From Cloacibacterium rupense (GTDB lineage Bacteria; Bacteroidota; Bacteroidia; Flavobacteriales; Weeksellaceae), in the NCBI RefSeq assembly GCF_014645495.1, contig NZ_BMLV01000006.1, positions 214,566 to 278,565 of the forward strand: a stretch of 64,000 bases of DNA. The letters run 5' to 3'. The position numbers and the translations under genes are program-made. This document shows positions 53,801 through 61,363 of this stretch, one piece after another. The notes under the pieces were generated by a model that was not told where the DNA came from, ran no database searches, and saw nothing but the letters and a program-made list of their open reading frames with translations. Positions within the stretch are counted from its first letter, which is position 1. Each line of letters opens with the position of its first letter.

Positions 53801-53949
53801 GAATATTGTTCAACCTTATTTTTTATCTTAATCCCAATAATAGGGTTTCCATATTGTCCGAAAAGAACATCAAAATCCCAATTGAAATCTTTCCCGTAAT
53901 CGTATCCGATAAAAGGAATATCAAATGCTTGTTTCTTTGTTGTTGCCAT
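50875..53949 (-). CDS. traG: TraG/VirB4-type conjugation ATPase with embedded DnaJ domain
   Basis: I chose the ATG at 53949 (MATTKKQAFDIPFIGYDYGKDF), since the extra 38 residues of the longer frame are antisense-like and overlap traF. The 1024-residue protein has a VirB4 N-terminal domain and Walker A GPSGSGKS at 431-438. A J domain follows at about 581-647 (YYDILGIPFDAQSDEIKEAFRKLA, HPD at 609-611). The rest of the ATPase contains Walker B KALIIEEAW. VirB4 energises assembly of the channel at the inner membrane. The J domain between the two ATPase halves should recruit DnaK. It overlaps traF by 29 bp. Confidence 0.9.
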   Translation of the reverse strand: MATTKKQAFDIPFIGYDYGKDFNWDFDVLFGQYGNPIIGIKIKNKVEQYSADPDNYLNFHTVLNQVVSIIGEGRIVQKLDIFSKKKYTAEPSNQFLQQKYLEHFDGRLFKTIETVLLFTDIVDDKLKKKNKQYNHSEKGYKELRDKCQKVFMLLKQSDCKPQFLFEKDFEYYISGVLSMKFSDVPTFDNIKSTNEYLQIGNRFVKNISYVDVENIDLPSEIEPYSILGGNGAASETAVDNFTFINELEDYETIVYNQIITIPLQAQQQRELDKKKKKHEGAANNSPSNAIIAEEIQTLLHNIAIDGQLVVNAHFSILFSTNTLEEMEGTQSLIENKLFTKGIIVSKNAYNQLELFRAAIPGNATELREYDLFMTTSEAALCFFFKESYPVNEESNFYLRFTNRQGVPLKVDPSDLPMKTGRINNRNKFVLGPSGSGKSFLMNNIIEQYLTYNYDVVIVDTGDSYSGTCKYKGGRYIQYTEEKPITMNPFLMNKEEFNIEKIEFLTNLIFLIWQGPDAMMSSAQKSILDNVLMSYYHQYFNFGTKWYENKSSEELILYLNKFNIHEEDLFTEYENETKEQRTYYDILGIPFDAQSDEIKEAFRKLAIEYHPDKNLNNPDYDSEKFYKVYEAYETLNDEGKRKIYNEAQLILIKSNEIIRQPKTAEEWNESFRKAIIEKIKELEEKLVAKELSFNGFYEYCDWFLPVYLNNKKHKINEKEFNLRTFLFVLKDFYKGGRYGTTLNNKADESLFDEPFIVFEIDNVKDNPKLFPIVTLIIMDTFIQKMRLRKDRRKALIIEEAWKAIASKLMGGYILYLYKTVRKFWGEAVVVTQELDDIIGNAVVKDSIINNSDTFILLDQTKFKDNFDKIASLLSLNKVEQNKIFTINNLNNRFGRSRFKEFYLKRGSKGEVYGNEVSLEQYLTYTTEKPEKSAVEYYVQKYGNYDEALRKIVDDLKIFGDSLENLVSLVNLYQNPFDDKINSFYRMIKKKHKGKNVFKIILQELEDQNVSFSELINQKQELYEKV
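52009..52209 (-). other. Embedded J domain within the VirB4-like gene
   Basis: Residues 581-647 of the product match a complete DnaJ domain, including the invariant HPD tripeptide and the DEIKEAFRKLAIEYHPDK stretch. The flanking parts belong to the VirB4 ATPase, between Walker A and Walker B. Confidence 0.9.
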
Positions 53950-54235
53950 GTTGCAAAAGTTTTTTGTTGTTAAATCTTTTTGGAAAAATGAATACCTGAT
54001 TGAAATTTTTGGTTTTATCATACAAACCATACTTGTCCTGCCTCTTGAAGATGAGAAAAACACCTCCTGCAGTAACTGCCAATCCTAATAATGAACCTAG
54101 TAAACCGAACTTGGATAATATCAATGCCGCAATGACTCCACCTCCGATGACACCTACCGCATAAAAGATATATTTTCCTTTGAGTCCGAAGAATACAAGA
54201 GGTTTTTTAAGCCCCTTGTATAAATAGAATCCCAT
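53921..54235 (-). CDS. traF: Conjugative transposon protein TraF (DUF4133)
   Basis: The ATG at 54235 follows the traE stop with a small overlap, so it is preferred over the TTG at 54244. The protein (104 aa) starts MGFYLYKGLKKPLVFFGLKGKY, the usual DUF4133 motif. Two membrane helices (YIFYAVGVIGGGVIAALILS and LGSLLGLAVTAGGVFLIF) follow, then a basic end. It is the VirB3-like component that works with VirB4. Confidence 0.88.
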   Translation of the reverse strand: MGFYLYKGLKKPLVFFGLKGKYIFYAVGVIGGGVIAALILSKFGLLGSLLGLAVTAGGVFLIFKRQDKYGLYDKTKNFNQVFIFPKRFNNKKLLQHGNNKETSI

Positions 54236-54236
54236 T

Positions 54237-54557
54237 TTAGGCAAAGAATGCGGTTACAAATTCAGGAACGACAATAAGGAAAATCATTGCTCCTCCATAA
54301 CCAAGGATTTCTTTGTTGACATCTTGGTCACCGTTCGTCCATTTGTTATAAACTCTAAGTCCGCCAATGAAACCGACAAGTCCGCCGACTGCTTTCAGAA
54401 TTAGCTTGATTGGATCCCAGTAATCTTTGATATCACTCGCTGCATTGGAGATGGCTGTTGCGCCGCCTTGTGCAAACGCAGGAGTAATGGATAAAAGAAG
54501 GATGAAAGCAGTGAATACTTTTTTCATCATTTGGTTTTTTTTGAATTTTTGATTCAT
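54237..54557 (-). CDS. traE: Conjugative transposon protein TraE (DUF4134)
   Basis: A 106-residue protein with a signal peptide (VFTAFILLLSITPAFAQ); an internal ATG pair at about 54530 would give the more typical start MMKKVF. The mature part (GGATAISNAASDIKDYWDPIKLILKAVGGLVGFIGGLRVYNKWTNGDQDVNKEILGYGGA) is the DUF4134 pattern with two helices, VirB2/pilin-like. It is the first gene of the traE-traF-traG set. Confidence 0.88.
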   Translation of the reverse strand: MNQKFKKNQMMKKVFTAFILLLSITPAFAQGGATAISNAASDIKDYWDPIKLILKAVGGLVGFIGGLRVYNKWTNGDQDVNKEILGYGGAMIFLIVVPEFVTAFFA

Positions 54558-54679
54558 AATACATAAGGTTTTTTAAAGGTTAATATTGAATTGATTTTTT
54601 AGTTTAAAGCAAAAAATACCCTGCAACGGATTTTTAATGCGTTGTTTTTGAATGTTTTAAATATTTTTATGAATATTGA

Positions 54680-55216
54680 TTACATAATGGAATGATATAT
54701 CTTATATCCGTCATTATGGGAAATCATTTGAACGCTGGTTTCTGCCAGATTGAGCAATTGATACCATTTATTTTTGTTTGATTTTTGAATAGATGAAGTT
54801 TGTTCTTCTTGAATATGGTTTTGATGATTTTCGTTATTTTTTGATTGAATAACTTCTCTATTTTCAGTTGCATTTTTTACTGGTTCTTCGTCGTTAACAA
54901 AACCATCCAAGTCTTGTTCGGATTCAAATCTTCTTCTTAATTCTTCCAAATCGGGGTTTTCTTGAAAAGTATTTTGAACTTGAGATATCGGAATTTCACT
55001 TTTCAAAAAAGATTTTGGAGTACGAATATTTTCTACATCTTCAATTCCGATTGAAATTGGAGGAAGGCTCTCTGACTGTGCAAAATCAGCAAGTGAAAAT
55101 TCTTCTGTAGTATCGGTATGTACGGTTTTCTCTTTTTTCAAAAAAAGGTCGTAAACAATATTTCCAGCATAATACAGAAAATAGACTGCTAATAGAATGA
55201 ATGAGTATTTTAACAT
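54680..55216 (-). CDS. Membrane-anchored tra-cluster protein (178 aa)
   Basis: One N-terminal membrane helix (residues 4-22, YSFILLAVYFLYYAGNIVY) is followed by a long acidic, disordered part (LEELRRRFESEQDLDGFVNDEEP). A short C-terminal module WYQLLNLAETSVQMISHNDGYKIYHSIM ends the protein. It lies 12 bp after the ParA-like gene and before traE, where CTnDOT-type elements carry poorly conserved traB-D genes. No function can be read from motifs. Confidence 0.6.
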   Translation of the reverse strand: MLKYSFILLAVYFLYYAGNIVYDLFLKKEKTVHTDTTEEFSLADFAQSESLPPISIGIEDVENIRTPKSFLKSEIPISQVQNTFQENPDLEELRRRFESEQDLDGFVNDEEPVKNATENREVIQSKNNENHQNHIQEEQTSSIQKSNKNKWYQLLNLAETSVQMISHNDGYKIYHSIM

Positions 55217-55228
55217 TTGTGTTTTTAT

Positions 55229-55879
55229 TTAAAGAGTTATTTTTAAAATGCTGTTTATTTGGTCAATAATTTCATTAAAAGGCTTTTTTACGGCATATTT
55301 TTGTTCGTAGGTCAGCTTTCTGGTATCTATGGTTTGAAGGCTGTTTCTTTTGAATACAGGATTTTCAATGAGTGTTCCGTATTTTGAAATTTCTTCGTCC
55401 ATTTCCTTTTGGTTAGGGTATTTGTAGCCTTTGTCGTATTTTGAACGGATAAAAATTCGTTCCGCTTCGCTTTCCAATAAGCCCAGCAGATTTTTGAATA
55501 CCAAAGTCGATTTTACCGATACATCTGAATATTCAAAAGGAATGATTATAAAATCACTGTAAATCAACAAATCACTGTATTTCTGGTCGAGTGTTCCTGC
55601 TAAATCAAAAAGATTGATTTCATCACTCTCCTTCATATTAATGAGGGTTTCAAAATCGGAAAAAGGCTGTTCATCATCTTCACCTATGGTTTCTACTTCA
55701 TACATTTTTGGAAGGTCTGACTGTTCGTCTTCTTTCCATTTGTAGTAAAAGGATTTTTGAAAATCGAAATCATATACCTTGATTTTCCTTTTAGTTAGAC
55801 CAGAAATATAATTGGCAAATGCAATAGCAAGTGTCGTTTTTCCTGTTCCTCCTTTTTGTGTGGCAAATGTGATAATCAT
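55229..55879 (-). CDS. ParA-like ATPase of the conjugative element (TraA-type)
   Basis: The start at 55879 gives MIITFATQKGGTGKTTLAIA with the deviant Walker A KGGTGKTT at 9-16; the upstream extension is antisense to the relaxase tail. It is followed by YDFDFQKSFYYKW and the Walker B-like INLFDLAG. The 216-residue length suits ParA/Soj-type proteins, which partition or position DNA. Its start overlaps the relaxase stop by 4 bp (ATGA). In CTnDOT-type elements this position is traA. Confidence 0.85.
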   Translation of the reverse strand: MIITFATQKGGTGKTTLAIAFANYISGLTKRKIKVYDFDFQKSFYYKWKEDEQSDLPKMYEVETIGEDDEQPFSDFETLINMKESDEINLFDLAGTLDQKYSDLLIYSDFIIIPFEYSDVSVKSTLVFKNLLGLLESEAERIFIRSKYDKGYKYPNQKEMDEEISKYGTLIENPVFKRNSLQTIDTRKLTYEQKYAVKKPFNEIIDQINSILKITL

Positions 55880-57354
55880 AATTTCTTTCTTTTTTTTCTT
55901 TTTTTGAGTTCTTCTTCCGCAGGGTCTTTTGATGTTCCTGAATGTTTTGTCCATTCAAACAGCATTTCATTTACTGCTTTTGATAATTCTTTTGCCTGAT
56001 TACTTTCAGTCTGGTTTACTGTTTTGGTTTCGATGGCTTGATTTGGATTTGGAAATTTTTGATATTCATTTTCTCCAATTAATGATTGAAGTTCTCCTAC
56101 ATAATGCAGCTTGGTGTGGACTGCGTAATAGATTCCTTCTTCTGATTTTATAATTTTAACATTATCATTGCTTTGTTTTTTGAGATAGTTTCCTACATCG
56201 TTTTTTACCGAATTGAATACTTCCTTGTTTTTTCTTTTCTTGTTCTCAAAAAGCATAAAGTCTTTGGGAACATTTTCTGGATTCTGGTGTTTCAGATATT
56301 CTATTAAAACTTGTTTTGATGCTTTATCTAATAAATTGTAATTTTTTAAACTTTCAAACATTTTCTTGTCCATTACTTCGGAAGTGAATTCAAACAAATT
56401 ATTCATTTTCAGAATCTCGCTTCCTTTATAAATTGTTTCGGTTTTATGGTCAATTAAAGTATAACCAAAAGGGTGGAGTTCGTCTTTATGATGAAAAACC
56501 AAATCAATCCCAAAAACATCTTTGAGCTTTTTCTGAAGCTCACTTTCAAATTCAATCTTTGGCTTCCATTCTTCTTTTTGTTTTTCTTCAGGAAGCATTG
56601 ATTTTTGTGCTCTTCGGTCATCCACTTTGAAAACCTTGTTAGAATATACCTCTTTGTATTTAATCAAAATCGCCTTGATTTGCTTTGCTCTATTGTTATT
56701 TTTAGAGTTGCCAAAAATGAGTTGGTTCCCACTTATTGTTTTTTCTCGAACTCCATTTTTCAGAATATCCAAAGCGTTTTCATCATTTTTGCTCTTTACC
56801 AACTTGAATCCGTTTCTTTCCATCAAAACTTCTAGTTGCTTCAACGTACTTATATTGTAATTCAAAAGGTTATTGATGATTTCTTCGTTGTTTTTGCCAT
56901 AAATCCTTTCTTTTACATTCATCATCGCCTTTTGGGCTTTCAGTTTTTCGTAACTGTCATTGAGCTTTTTCCCAGTCGATTTATCTACTCTCGTGGAAAC
57001 AATATGTACGTGGCTGTTTTCGGTATCATTATGAAAAATCACGATGAAAGGTTGGTTTCCGTATCCCATTTCCTGCATAAAATCTTCCGCAACTTTCGTC
57101 AATTCTTCTTTGCTGTGCTGTTGAAATTTTGTGGAAATCACGGCGTGGAACTGGGATTTCTTTACTTTTTCATTTTTTGAAATGGATTTGAGGTAATTTC
57201 TAACTCCTTCTTGACTGCTGTTTTCATTAATGAAGGAAGGAAAATTTTTCATTAGCATTAATTCTCCAGTTCCTTTCTCTATTTTTTTATCATTATACTG
57301 TACTCCATGAAAATTGGAACTTGCTGAGCCTAAAATCTTAACTATCATCAGCAA
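55876..57354 (-). CDS. Relaxase / mobilization nuclease
   Basis: A 492-residue relaxase. The N-terminal 130 residues carry the three-histidine motif HNDTENSHVHIV (His108, His115, His117) and RVDKSTGKKLNDSYEKLKAQKAM of the pfam03432 family. The catalytic Tyr is probably Tyr20 (FHGVQYNDKK). The C-terminal half is charged and helical. It nicks oriT and leads the strand into the recipient. It overlaps the mobilization accessory gene by 17 bp. Confidence 0.9.
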   Translation of the reverse strand: MLMIVKILGSASSNFHGVQYNDKKIEKGTGELMLMKNFPSFINENSSQEGVRNYLKSISKNEKVKKSQFHAVISTKFQQHSKEELTKVAEDFMQEMGYGNQPFIVIFHNDTENSHVHIVSTRVDKSTGKKLNDSYEKLKAQKAMMNVKERIYGKNNEEIINNLLNYNISTLKQLEVLMERNGFKLVKSKNDENALDILKNGVREKTISGNQLIFGNSKNNNRAKQIKAILIKYKEVYSNKVFKVDDRRAQKSMLPEEKQKEEWKPKIEFESELQKKLKDVFGIDLVFHHKDELHPFGYTLIDHKTETIYKGSEILKMNNLFEFTSEVMDKKMFESLKNYNLLDKASKQVLIEYLKHQNPENVPKDFMLFENKKRKNKEVFNSVKNDVGNYLKKQSNDNVKIIKSEEGIYYAVHTKLHYVGELQSLIGENEYQKFPNPNQAIETKTVNQTESNQAKELSKAVNEMLFEWTKHSGTSKDPAEEELKKRKKRKKL

Positions 57355-57694
57355 TTAAAGAGTAGATTTTTGTGATAATTTCATTTTGCTTTTCTTTCAG
57401 TTCAGTAATGTTTTTCAGTTGGCTTTGGAAATAATTTAATTCCTTACTGCTGATAAATTTTTGAGCATTTGCAATTCTAGCAATCTGATTGATGTTGGTT
57501 TCAATTTTTATGAAGATGTTGTCTTGTTTTTCAATGAACTCCAATATCTTTTTTCTTTCATCTTCTAAAATTCTGTTCTCAACTGATGCCGTTATTAAGT
57601 TGGTTAGGGTGATATTCTTTTCTTTACATATTCTTTTCCAGTTTTCTTTTCTTGTTATGGATATCCTAATTTTTATATAGTCTCTTTTTTCCAT
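57338..57694 (-). CDS. MobC-like mobilization accessory protein
   Basis: This 118-residue protein has an N-terminal ribbon-helix-helix (DYIKIRISITRKENWKRICKEKNITLTNLITASVENRI) and a C-terminal helical module with NQIARIANAQKFISSKELNYFQSQLKNI, typical of MobC/BfmC relaxase partners. It should bind oriT and open it for the relaxase. The origin of transfer is expected just upstream, at about 57695-57722 or nearby. Confidence 0.85.
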   Translation of the reverse strand: MEKRDYIKIRISITRKENWKRICKEKNITLTNLITASVENRILEDERKKILEFIEKQDNIFIKIETNINQIARIANAQKFISSKELNYFQSQLKNITELKEKQNEIITKIYSLIADDS

Positions 57695-57722
57695 TATTTA
57701 TCAAACTCCTTGTAGCTATTTT

Positions 57723-58517
57723 CTATGGCAAATAAGGTTTCCTCCAGTTGGAGTATCCCTGAACTTCTCCATAAGTATAGTAAGAGGTGGACATTGCATT
57801 TAAAGATGTCTGCGGAATTTGTATGGCATAATTTTCGAGTAAGGCGGGAAAATACTGCGTAGAATTTTCGGAATGTAGCAGAGCAATCTGATTCGGAATA
57901 TAGCCTATATCGCTGTATATATTAGCAATGCTAATGAATGCATCTCCAGTAATGGGGGAAGAATCTGAGGTTCTGTAGATTTGAAAATGAACATTGACAA
58001 TACCTTGAATTTTTCTGAATGTTATAGCTCCTTTTAATCCTCCAAAATTTTTGGTTCCGATGGTATAGGATTTTGAGGCGGTCAGATAGGTATTTGTATT
58101 TCCCCATTGGTTCATTGGTGCAGACCATACCGAAGTTGCTGTTAGTCCAGCTGAGCTGTTTGGATCTAATGTTAATATGATATAGTATTCAATAGGAGCA
58201 ATCTCTTTTGAAAAAGACTGCCATGAAGTTCCATCAAAATAATAAGGGGCTACTTCGGTAATGTTTTTAACCTGACCTGTCAAATTTGAAGGAGGAGATG
58301 TTGCATAAACCACTGCTCCTTGTTTAGCAGATGAATACGCTTTGGCTGCTAATTGATTTCCTGTAATACGTGGTGGAATAATTCCATCATAATGACTAAT
58401 ATCGTTTGGCTTTCCTACAACTTCTAAAGTAGTCTCTGGAGTTTGGGTGTTAATCCCAACTTGTCCGTAAATTAAAGTTGTAGATAATACGAATAAAAGA
58501 TAGTTCGATTTTTTCAT
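57723..58517 (-). CDS. Secreted protein with GINTxxPxxTLEV motif
   Basis: The ATG at 58517 gives a signal peptide (MKKSNYLLFVLSTTLIYGQ). The mature N-terminus VGINTQTPETTLEVVGKPNDISHYDGIIPPRITGNQL is a motif seen in many Chryseobacterium-type surface proteins related to phage-tail-fibre chaperone regions. The rest is beta-rich and includes YYFDGTSWQSFSKE. It is directly upstream of the mobilization genes on the same strand. It is probably displayed on the surface; a role in mating or adhesion is only a guess. Confidence 0.65.
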   Translation of the reverse strand: MKKSNYLLFVLSTTLIYGQVGINTQTPETTLEVVGKPNDISHYDGIIPPRITGNQLAAKAYSSAKQGAVVYATSPPSNLTGQVKNITEVAPYYFDGTSWQSFSKEIAPIEYYIILTLDPNSSAGLTATSVWSAPMNQWGNTNTYLTASKSYTIGTKNFGGLKGAITFRKIQGIVNVHFQIYRTSDSSPITGDAFISIANIYSDIGYIPNQIALLHSENSTQYFPALLENYAIQIPQTSLNAMSTSYYTYGEVQGYSNWRKPYLP

Positions 58518-58959
58518 CTCTTTTTGATTAAAATTCTGAGGCAAAATTGAGCGTTAAAAATCTTTAAAACAATAGTATTCAAAGGGCTTGGGCTAAATAA
58601 GAATAGTTTGGATTAATCTGGATTTTCTAAAGATTAAAAAAGAATATTTTGGACTAATCTGGAAAATTAAATCCAATTTGTTAAGAAAAAAAACAAGTTC
58701 CGCAGTTTTTTTCCCTTTTTGCAAAAAAGGCAAGAGAGTCTTTGGACGCAAAACTTGAAAAGTTTGTGGGTACAAAGACACATCTTGCTGAAATAAAAGT
58801 CAATATTTTTCAGACCTCTAAAAATCATTGTAAAGCGTTGATTACAATTAAATTACGATTATTTCCTTTGGAAATAAAAAACTCAAAAGGAATGAATATC
58901 TAACCTATATACATTGTACATTAGTTTGCGTTAAGACTTTTTCCATTTTCCGCAGGAAA

Positions 58960-58987
58960 AATAATAAGCTGTATCTTTTTTACTCAG
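58960..58987 (+). repeat. 28-bp direct repeat, copy 1
   Basis: Begins AATAATAAGCTGTATC and matches copy 2 at 59116-59143 except for one C/T difference. Each copy follows a CGCA-containing sequence. Confidence 0.8.
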
Positions 58988-59115
58988 CACATAGTTTTTA
59001 AATGATTGTAAATATTTGTTAAAATTAGCTGTAGTTCAAAAATGCAGGTATTCGATTAACCAGCATCTATTTTACGCACGTTGGAGCTTAACCTATATCT
59101 ATTTCACGCAAGGCA

Positions 59116-59143
59116 AATAATAAGTTGTATCTTTTTTACTCAG
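59116..59143 (+). repeat. 28-bp direct repeat, copy 2
   Basis: Begins AATAATAAGTTGTATC and pairs with copy 1, 156 bp away. The flanking AACCTATAT motifs are also duplicated. Confidence 0.8.
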
Positions 59144-59289
59144 GTTTAGAAATTACCAAAGAATCTTTTATATTGGTTTGAATAAAAGCTGTAGATTTTA
59201 TGAGAGCATATTTCTTCTGATTTTATATATAATATTTGAAATATTTTGAATTCACTTTTTAACTTAGGCTATCAATCAAAACTATTAAA

Positions 59290-60432
59290 ATGCACCAATC
59301 ATATTCTCGTTACCATACCAACATAAAACTCTGCTATTCTCTTGGTATAGAAAAACAATTATTTCCTAAAGAATTTACCGATAAAATACCTGCTACTACT
59401 TCGCAGTATCGGAAAAATAAAAATGCTAATGATTATTTAGGTTATGAGTACGAAGAACTTTCTACAAAAGCTATTGAAGATTTTAAAATATTATTTGATG
59501 CTAGAGCTAAGAAAATAAAACAGCTCTTTTTTGCTTTTCTAAAATTGTACCTTTCAATTATTACCATTATTGGAAAAAGAAATTTTAAAGAAATTTTAAA
59601 GAAATTCTTAATACCAATAAAAAAAAACTTATTCCCAATATTGACAACCTTATTAATGAATTTGGAAATAAGAAAACGGTTTTAAAAATGTTGGGAATTA
59701 CCATTCAACAATATGCCCATTGGAAAAAAATTGAACAATATGCTTGTCCTAATTCTTTGATTTGGCTTTGCTATAAGAGAGTACCCAATCAGATTAGTAG
59801 AAAAGAAATTGAGACCATGAAAAAATTAATGACGGATAAAACGATGCTTCATTGGGCATCGGCTTCTGTTTGGGGATATGGTGTAAAAAACGGAATGATA
59901 TCTATGGCAAGAACGACTTGGTATCACTCTACTGTAAACTTCTAAGATTGGGAGAGAATCGAAAAAAGTATAAGCCTAAGAAAAAGAAAATCTCGATAAG
60001 AGCTGAAGCACCCAATACAATTTGGCATATGGATGTAAGTGTTTATAAAACATTAGAAAATACCCAATACTACATCTATACGGTAATAGACAATTTTTCT
60101 AGAAAAATATTGGCTTATGATTATGCCAAAGAATTAAATGGCTCTACACGACTGAAAAGCCTAAAAAGAGCCATAGAACAAGAATTTGGAGTAAATTTAA
60201 AAGCCAGCCAATTAGTTCCTAAATTAAACTTAATTGTAGATGGTGGAACAGAAAACAATAACAAAACCGTAGAAAATTTTATAAAAGACCACATTATGCA
60301 CACTTGATTTATACACCAGACGAAGTACACCAAAATCCTAAGTTAAAACAAACTAAACCATTTTTGCAGAAAGTAAACCAAAATAGAATAGCAGAAAACA
60401 AAAGTTATTCTTGTGAAAAAGGATGTACTTAA
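59290..60432 (+). pseudogene. Decayed DDE integrase-core transposase
   Basis: Three frames together reconstruct one transposase. The N-terminal part is in 59290-59620. A shift follows at an A9 run (59619-59627), then 59688-59945 (LKMLGITIQQYAHWKKIEQY). Another shift leads to 59852-60307 with the catalytic core (IWHMDVSVYKT with first Asp, YTVIDNFSRKILAYDYAKE, LIVDGGTENNNK with second Asp). A final shift continues LIYTPDEVHQNPKLKQTKPF to a stop near 60430. At least three frameshifts make it inactive. Confidence 0.8.
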
Positions 60433-60541
60433 TACAAAAAAAAGCAATGATTTTTAGAGAATTTAAAAAAGAATAATTTCTTTCTATTTTTTTTGAGCTA
60501 AAAATCTGTTCTAATTTTAGAAATTTTAGAAAATACACTAA

Positions 60542-60577
60542 AAATACCGCTATACGAAATTTCGTATAGCGGTATTT
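60542..60577. terminator. 36-bp perfect palindrome
   Basis: AAATACCGCTATACGAAA is followed directly by its exact reverse complement, with no spacer. In RNA it would form a hairpin of about 16 bp, so a bidirectional terminator at the end of the dead transposon is the simplest explanation. A terminal repeat or protein-binding site is also possible. Confidence 0.6.
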
Positions 60578-60728
60578 AGATTTTATAGAAATTACAACCC
60601 TCTACAAAACAGCATTTTAAACAATAAAATACCATTTTAAAAAGCGAAGACTAAAATTGAAAGCTTTTAGAGGTAGCCTCGTGAAATTTAACAGTTTTTA
60701 TTTGCTTTTTGTCATAGAATGCAGAGCG

Positions 60729-60797
60729 GGTTTAATTCAGCAAAATAAAAAGGACAAACCCGAAGCTGGACAAATAATATATTCTGAATTAGCTGTA
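60729..60797 (+). pseudogene. Inverted remnant of the methylase-helicase gene
   Basis: The frame here encodes LIQQNKKDKPEAGQIIYSEL, nearly identical to LIQQNKKDIPESGQIIYSEL of the giant helicase at 34210-34277, which lies on the opposite strand. Nucleotide identity is high over about 69 bp and ends abruptly on both sides. It is a debris fragment of another conjugative element. Confidence 0.8.
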
Positions 60798-60880
60798 GCG
60801 GATTATTATTTCAAAAGACACCAAATCAACACATCTGATACATTACCTCCTAATCTTTGTGGCTATTAGAGGGAGCTACA

Positions 60881-61363
60881 CTATTCACCAAATGCAGGTT
60901 TTTTATTTTCAGAGTAAATATATAGACTGTCAATAATAGTGGAATAATATGTATTTTCCTTTTTTACTCCATCTCTTATCCTTGTTCTCAAAGGACTTTC
61001 CCCAAAATCATATTGTATCACTATAGATTTTCCTAGAATGGGATTATATGACTTATGAAAAATAATTACCGTTTTAAAATAATTATCATTTCTTTCTTCT
61101 AGACAGATTCTATCAAAATTATATTTTTTCATATAATTTTGAATTAAAGTATCTTTTATATCTTCTTTGTATAAACAAACCTTATTTTTAATGTATACTG
61201 CATTTTTAGTTTTGTTTAATGAATCTTTCTTTTCAAAAAGTTTATTATCATGAATGTAATTTAAAATTGACGTTACTTCATGAACATTCTTCTCTATTTT
61301 TTTTAGATATGAATTTTGGGCATTACAAGAAGTAAGTAATAAAATAAAAAAAATTCTTTTCAT
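60881..61363 (-). CDS. Lipoprotein, candidate immunity partner of the lipase-type Rhs tip
   Basis: A 160-residue lipoprotein with lipobox LLLTSC (residues 8-13) starts immediately after the stop of the Rhs-tip gene (1 bp). The mature part is helical then beta (KTVIIFHKSYNPILGKSIVIQYDFGESP). Rhs toxins are normally followed by their immunity gene, and an outer-facing lipoprotein would suit a lipid-attacking toxin. The assignment is from position; no known immunity family was recognised. Confidence 0.6.
   Translation of the reverse strand: MKRIFFILLLTSCNAQNSYLKKIEKNVHEVTSILNYIHDNKLFEKKDSLNKTKNAVYIKNKVCLYKEDIKDTLIQNYMKKYNFDRICLEERNDNYFKTVIIFHKSYNPILGKSIVIQYDFGESPLRTRIRDGVKKENTYYSTIIDSLYIYSENKKPAFGE

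Larger units (their letters stand above)
58545..59289. other. Gene-poor region with direct repeats
   Basis: No credible ORF is present. The region contains a CCTTTTT-GC-AAAAAGG type hairpin near 58711-58730, the 28-bp direct repeats listed separately, and related CTATTTTACGCACG/CTATTTCACGCAAG pairs near 59065-59110. It separates the conjugation module from transposon debris. Confidence 0.5.
60433..60880. other. Gene-free debris region
   Basis: Apart from the 36-bp palindrome and the 69-bp helicase remnant, this stretch contains no intact gene. Its right edge abuts the stop codon of the lipoprotein gene at 60881. Confidence 0.6.

Noticed and set aside
53950..54063. Upstream extension of the VirB4-like ORF
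   Set aside because: Overlaps traF in another frame; the typical start MATTKKQAFDIPF is internal.
55880..55954. Upstream extension of the ParA-like ORF
   Set aside because: It lies in the relaxase tail and adds a lysine-rich stretch before the conserved MIITFATQKGG start.
58593..58781. 62-residue minus-strand ORF in the repeat-bearing spacer
   Set aside because: Covers a hairpin and low-complexity DNA; no signal, family or operon context.
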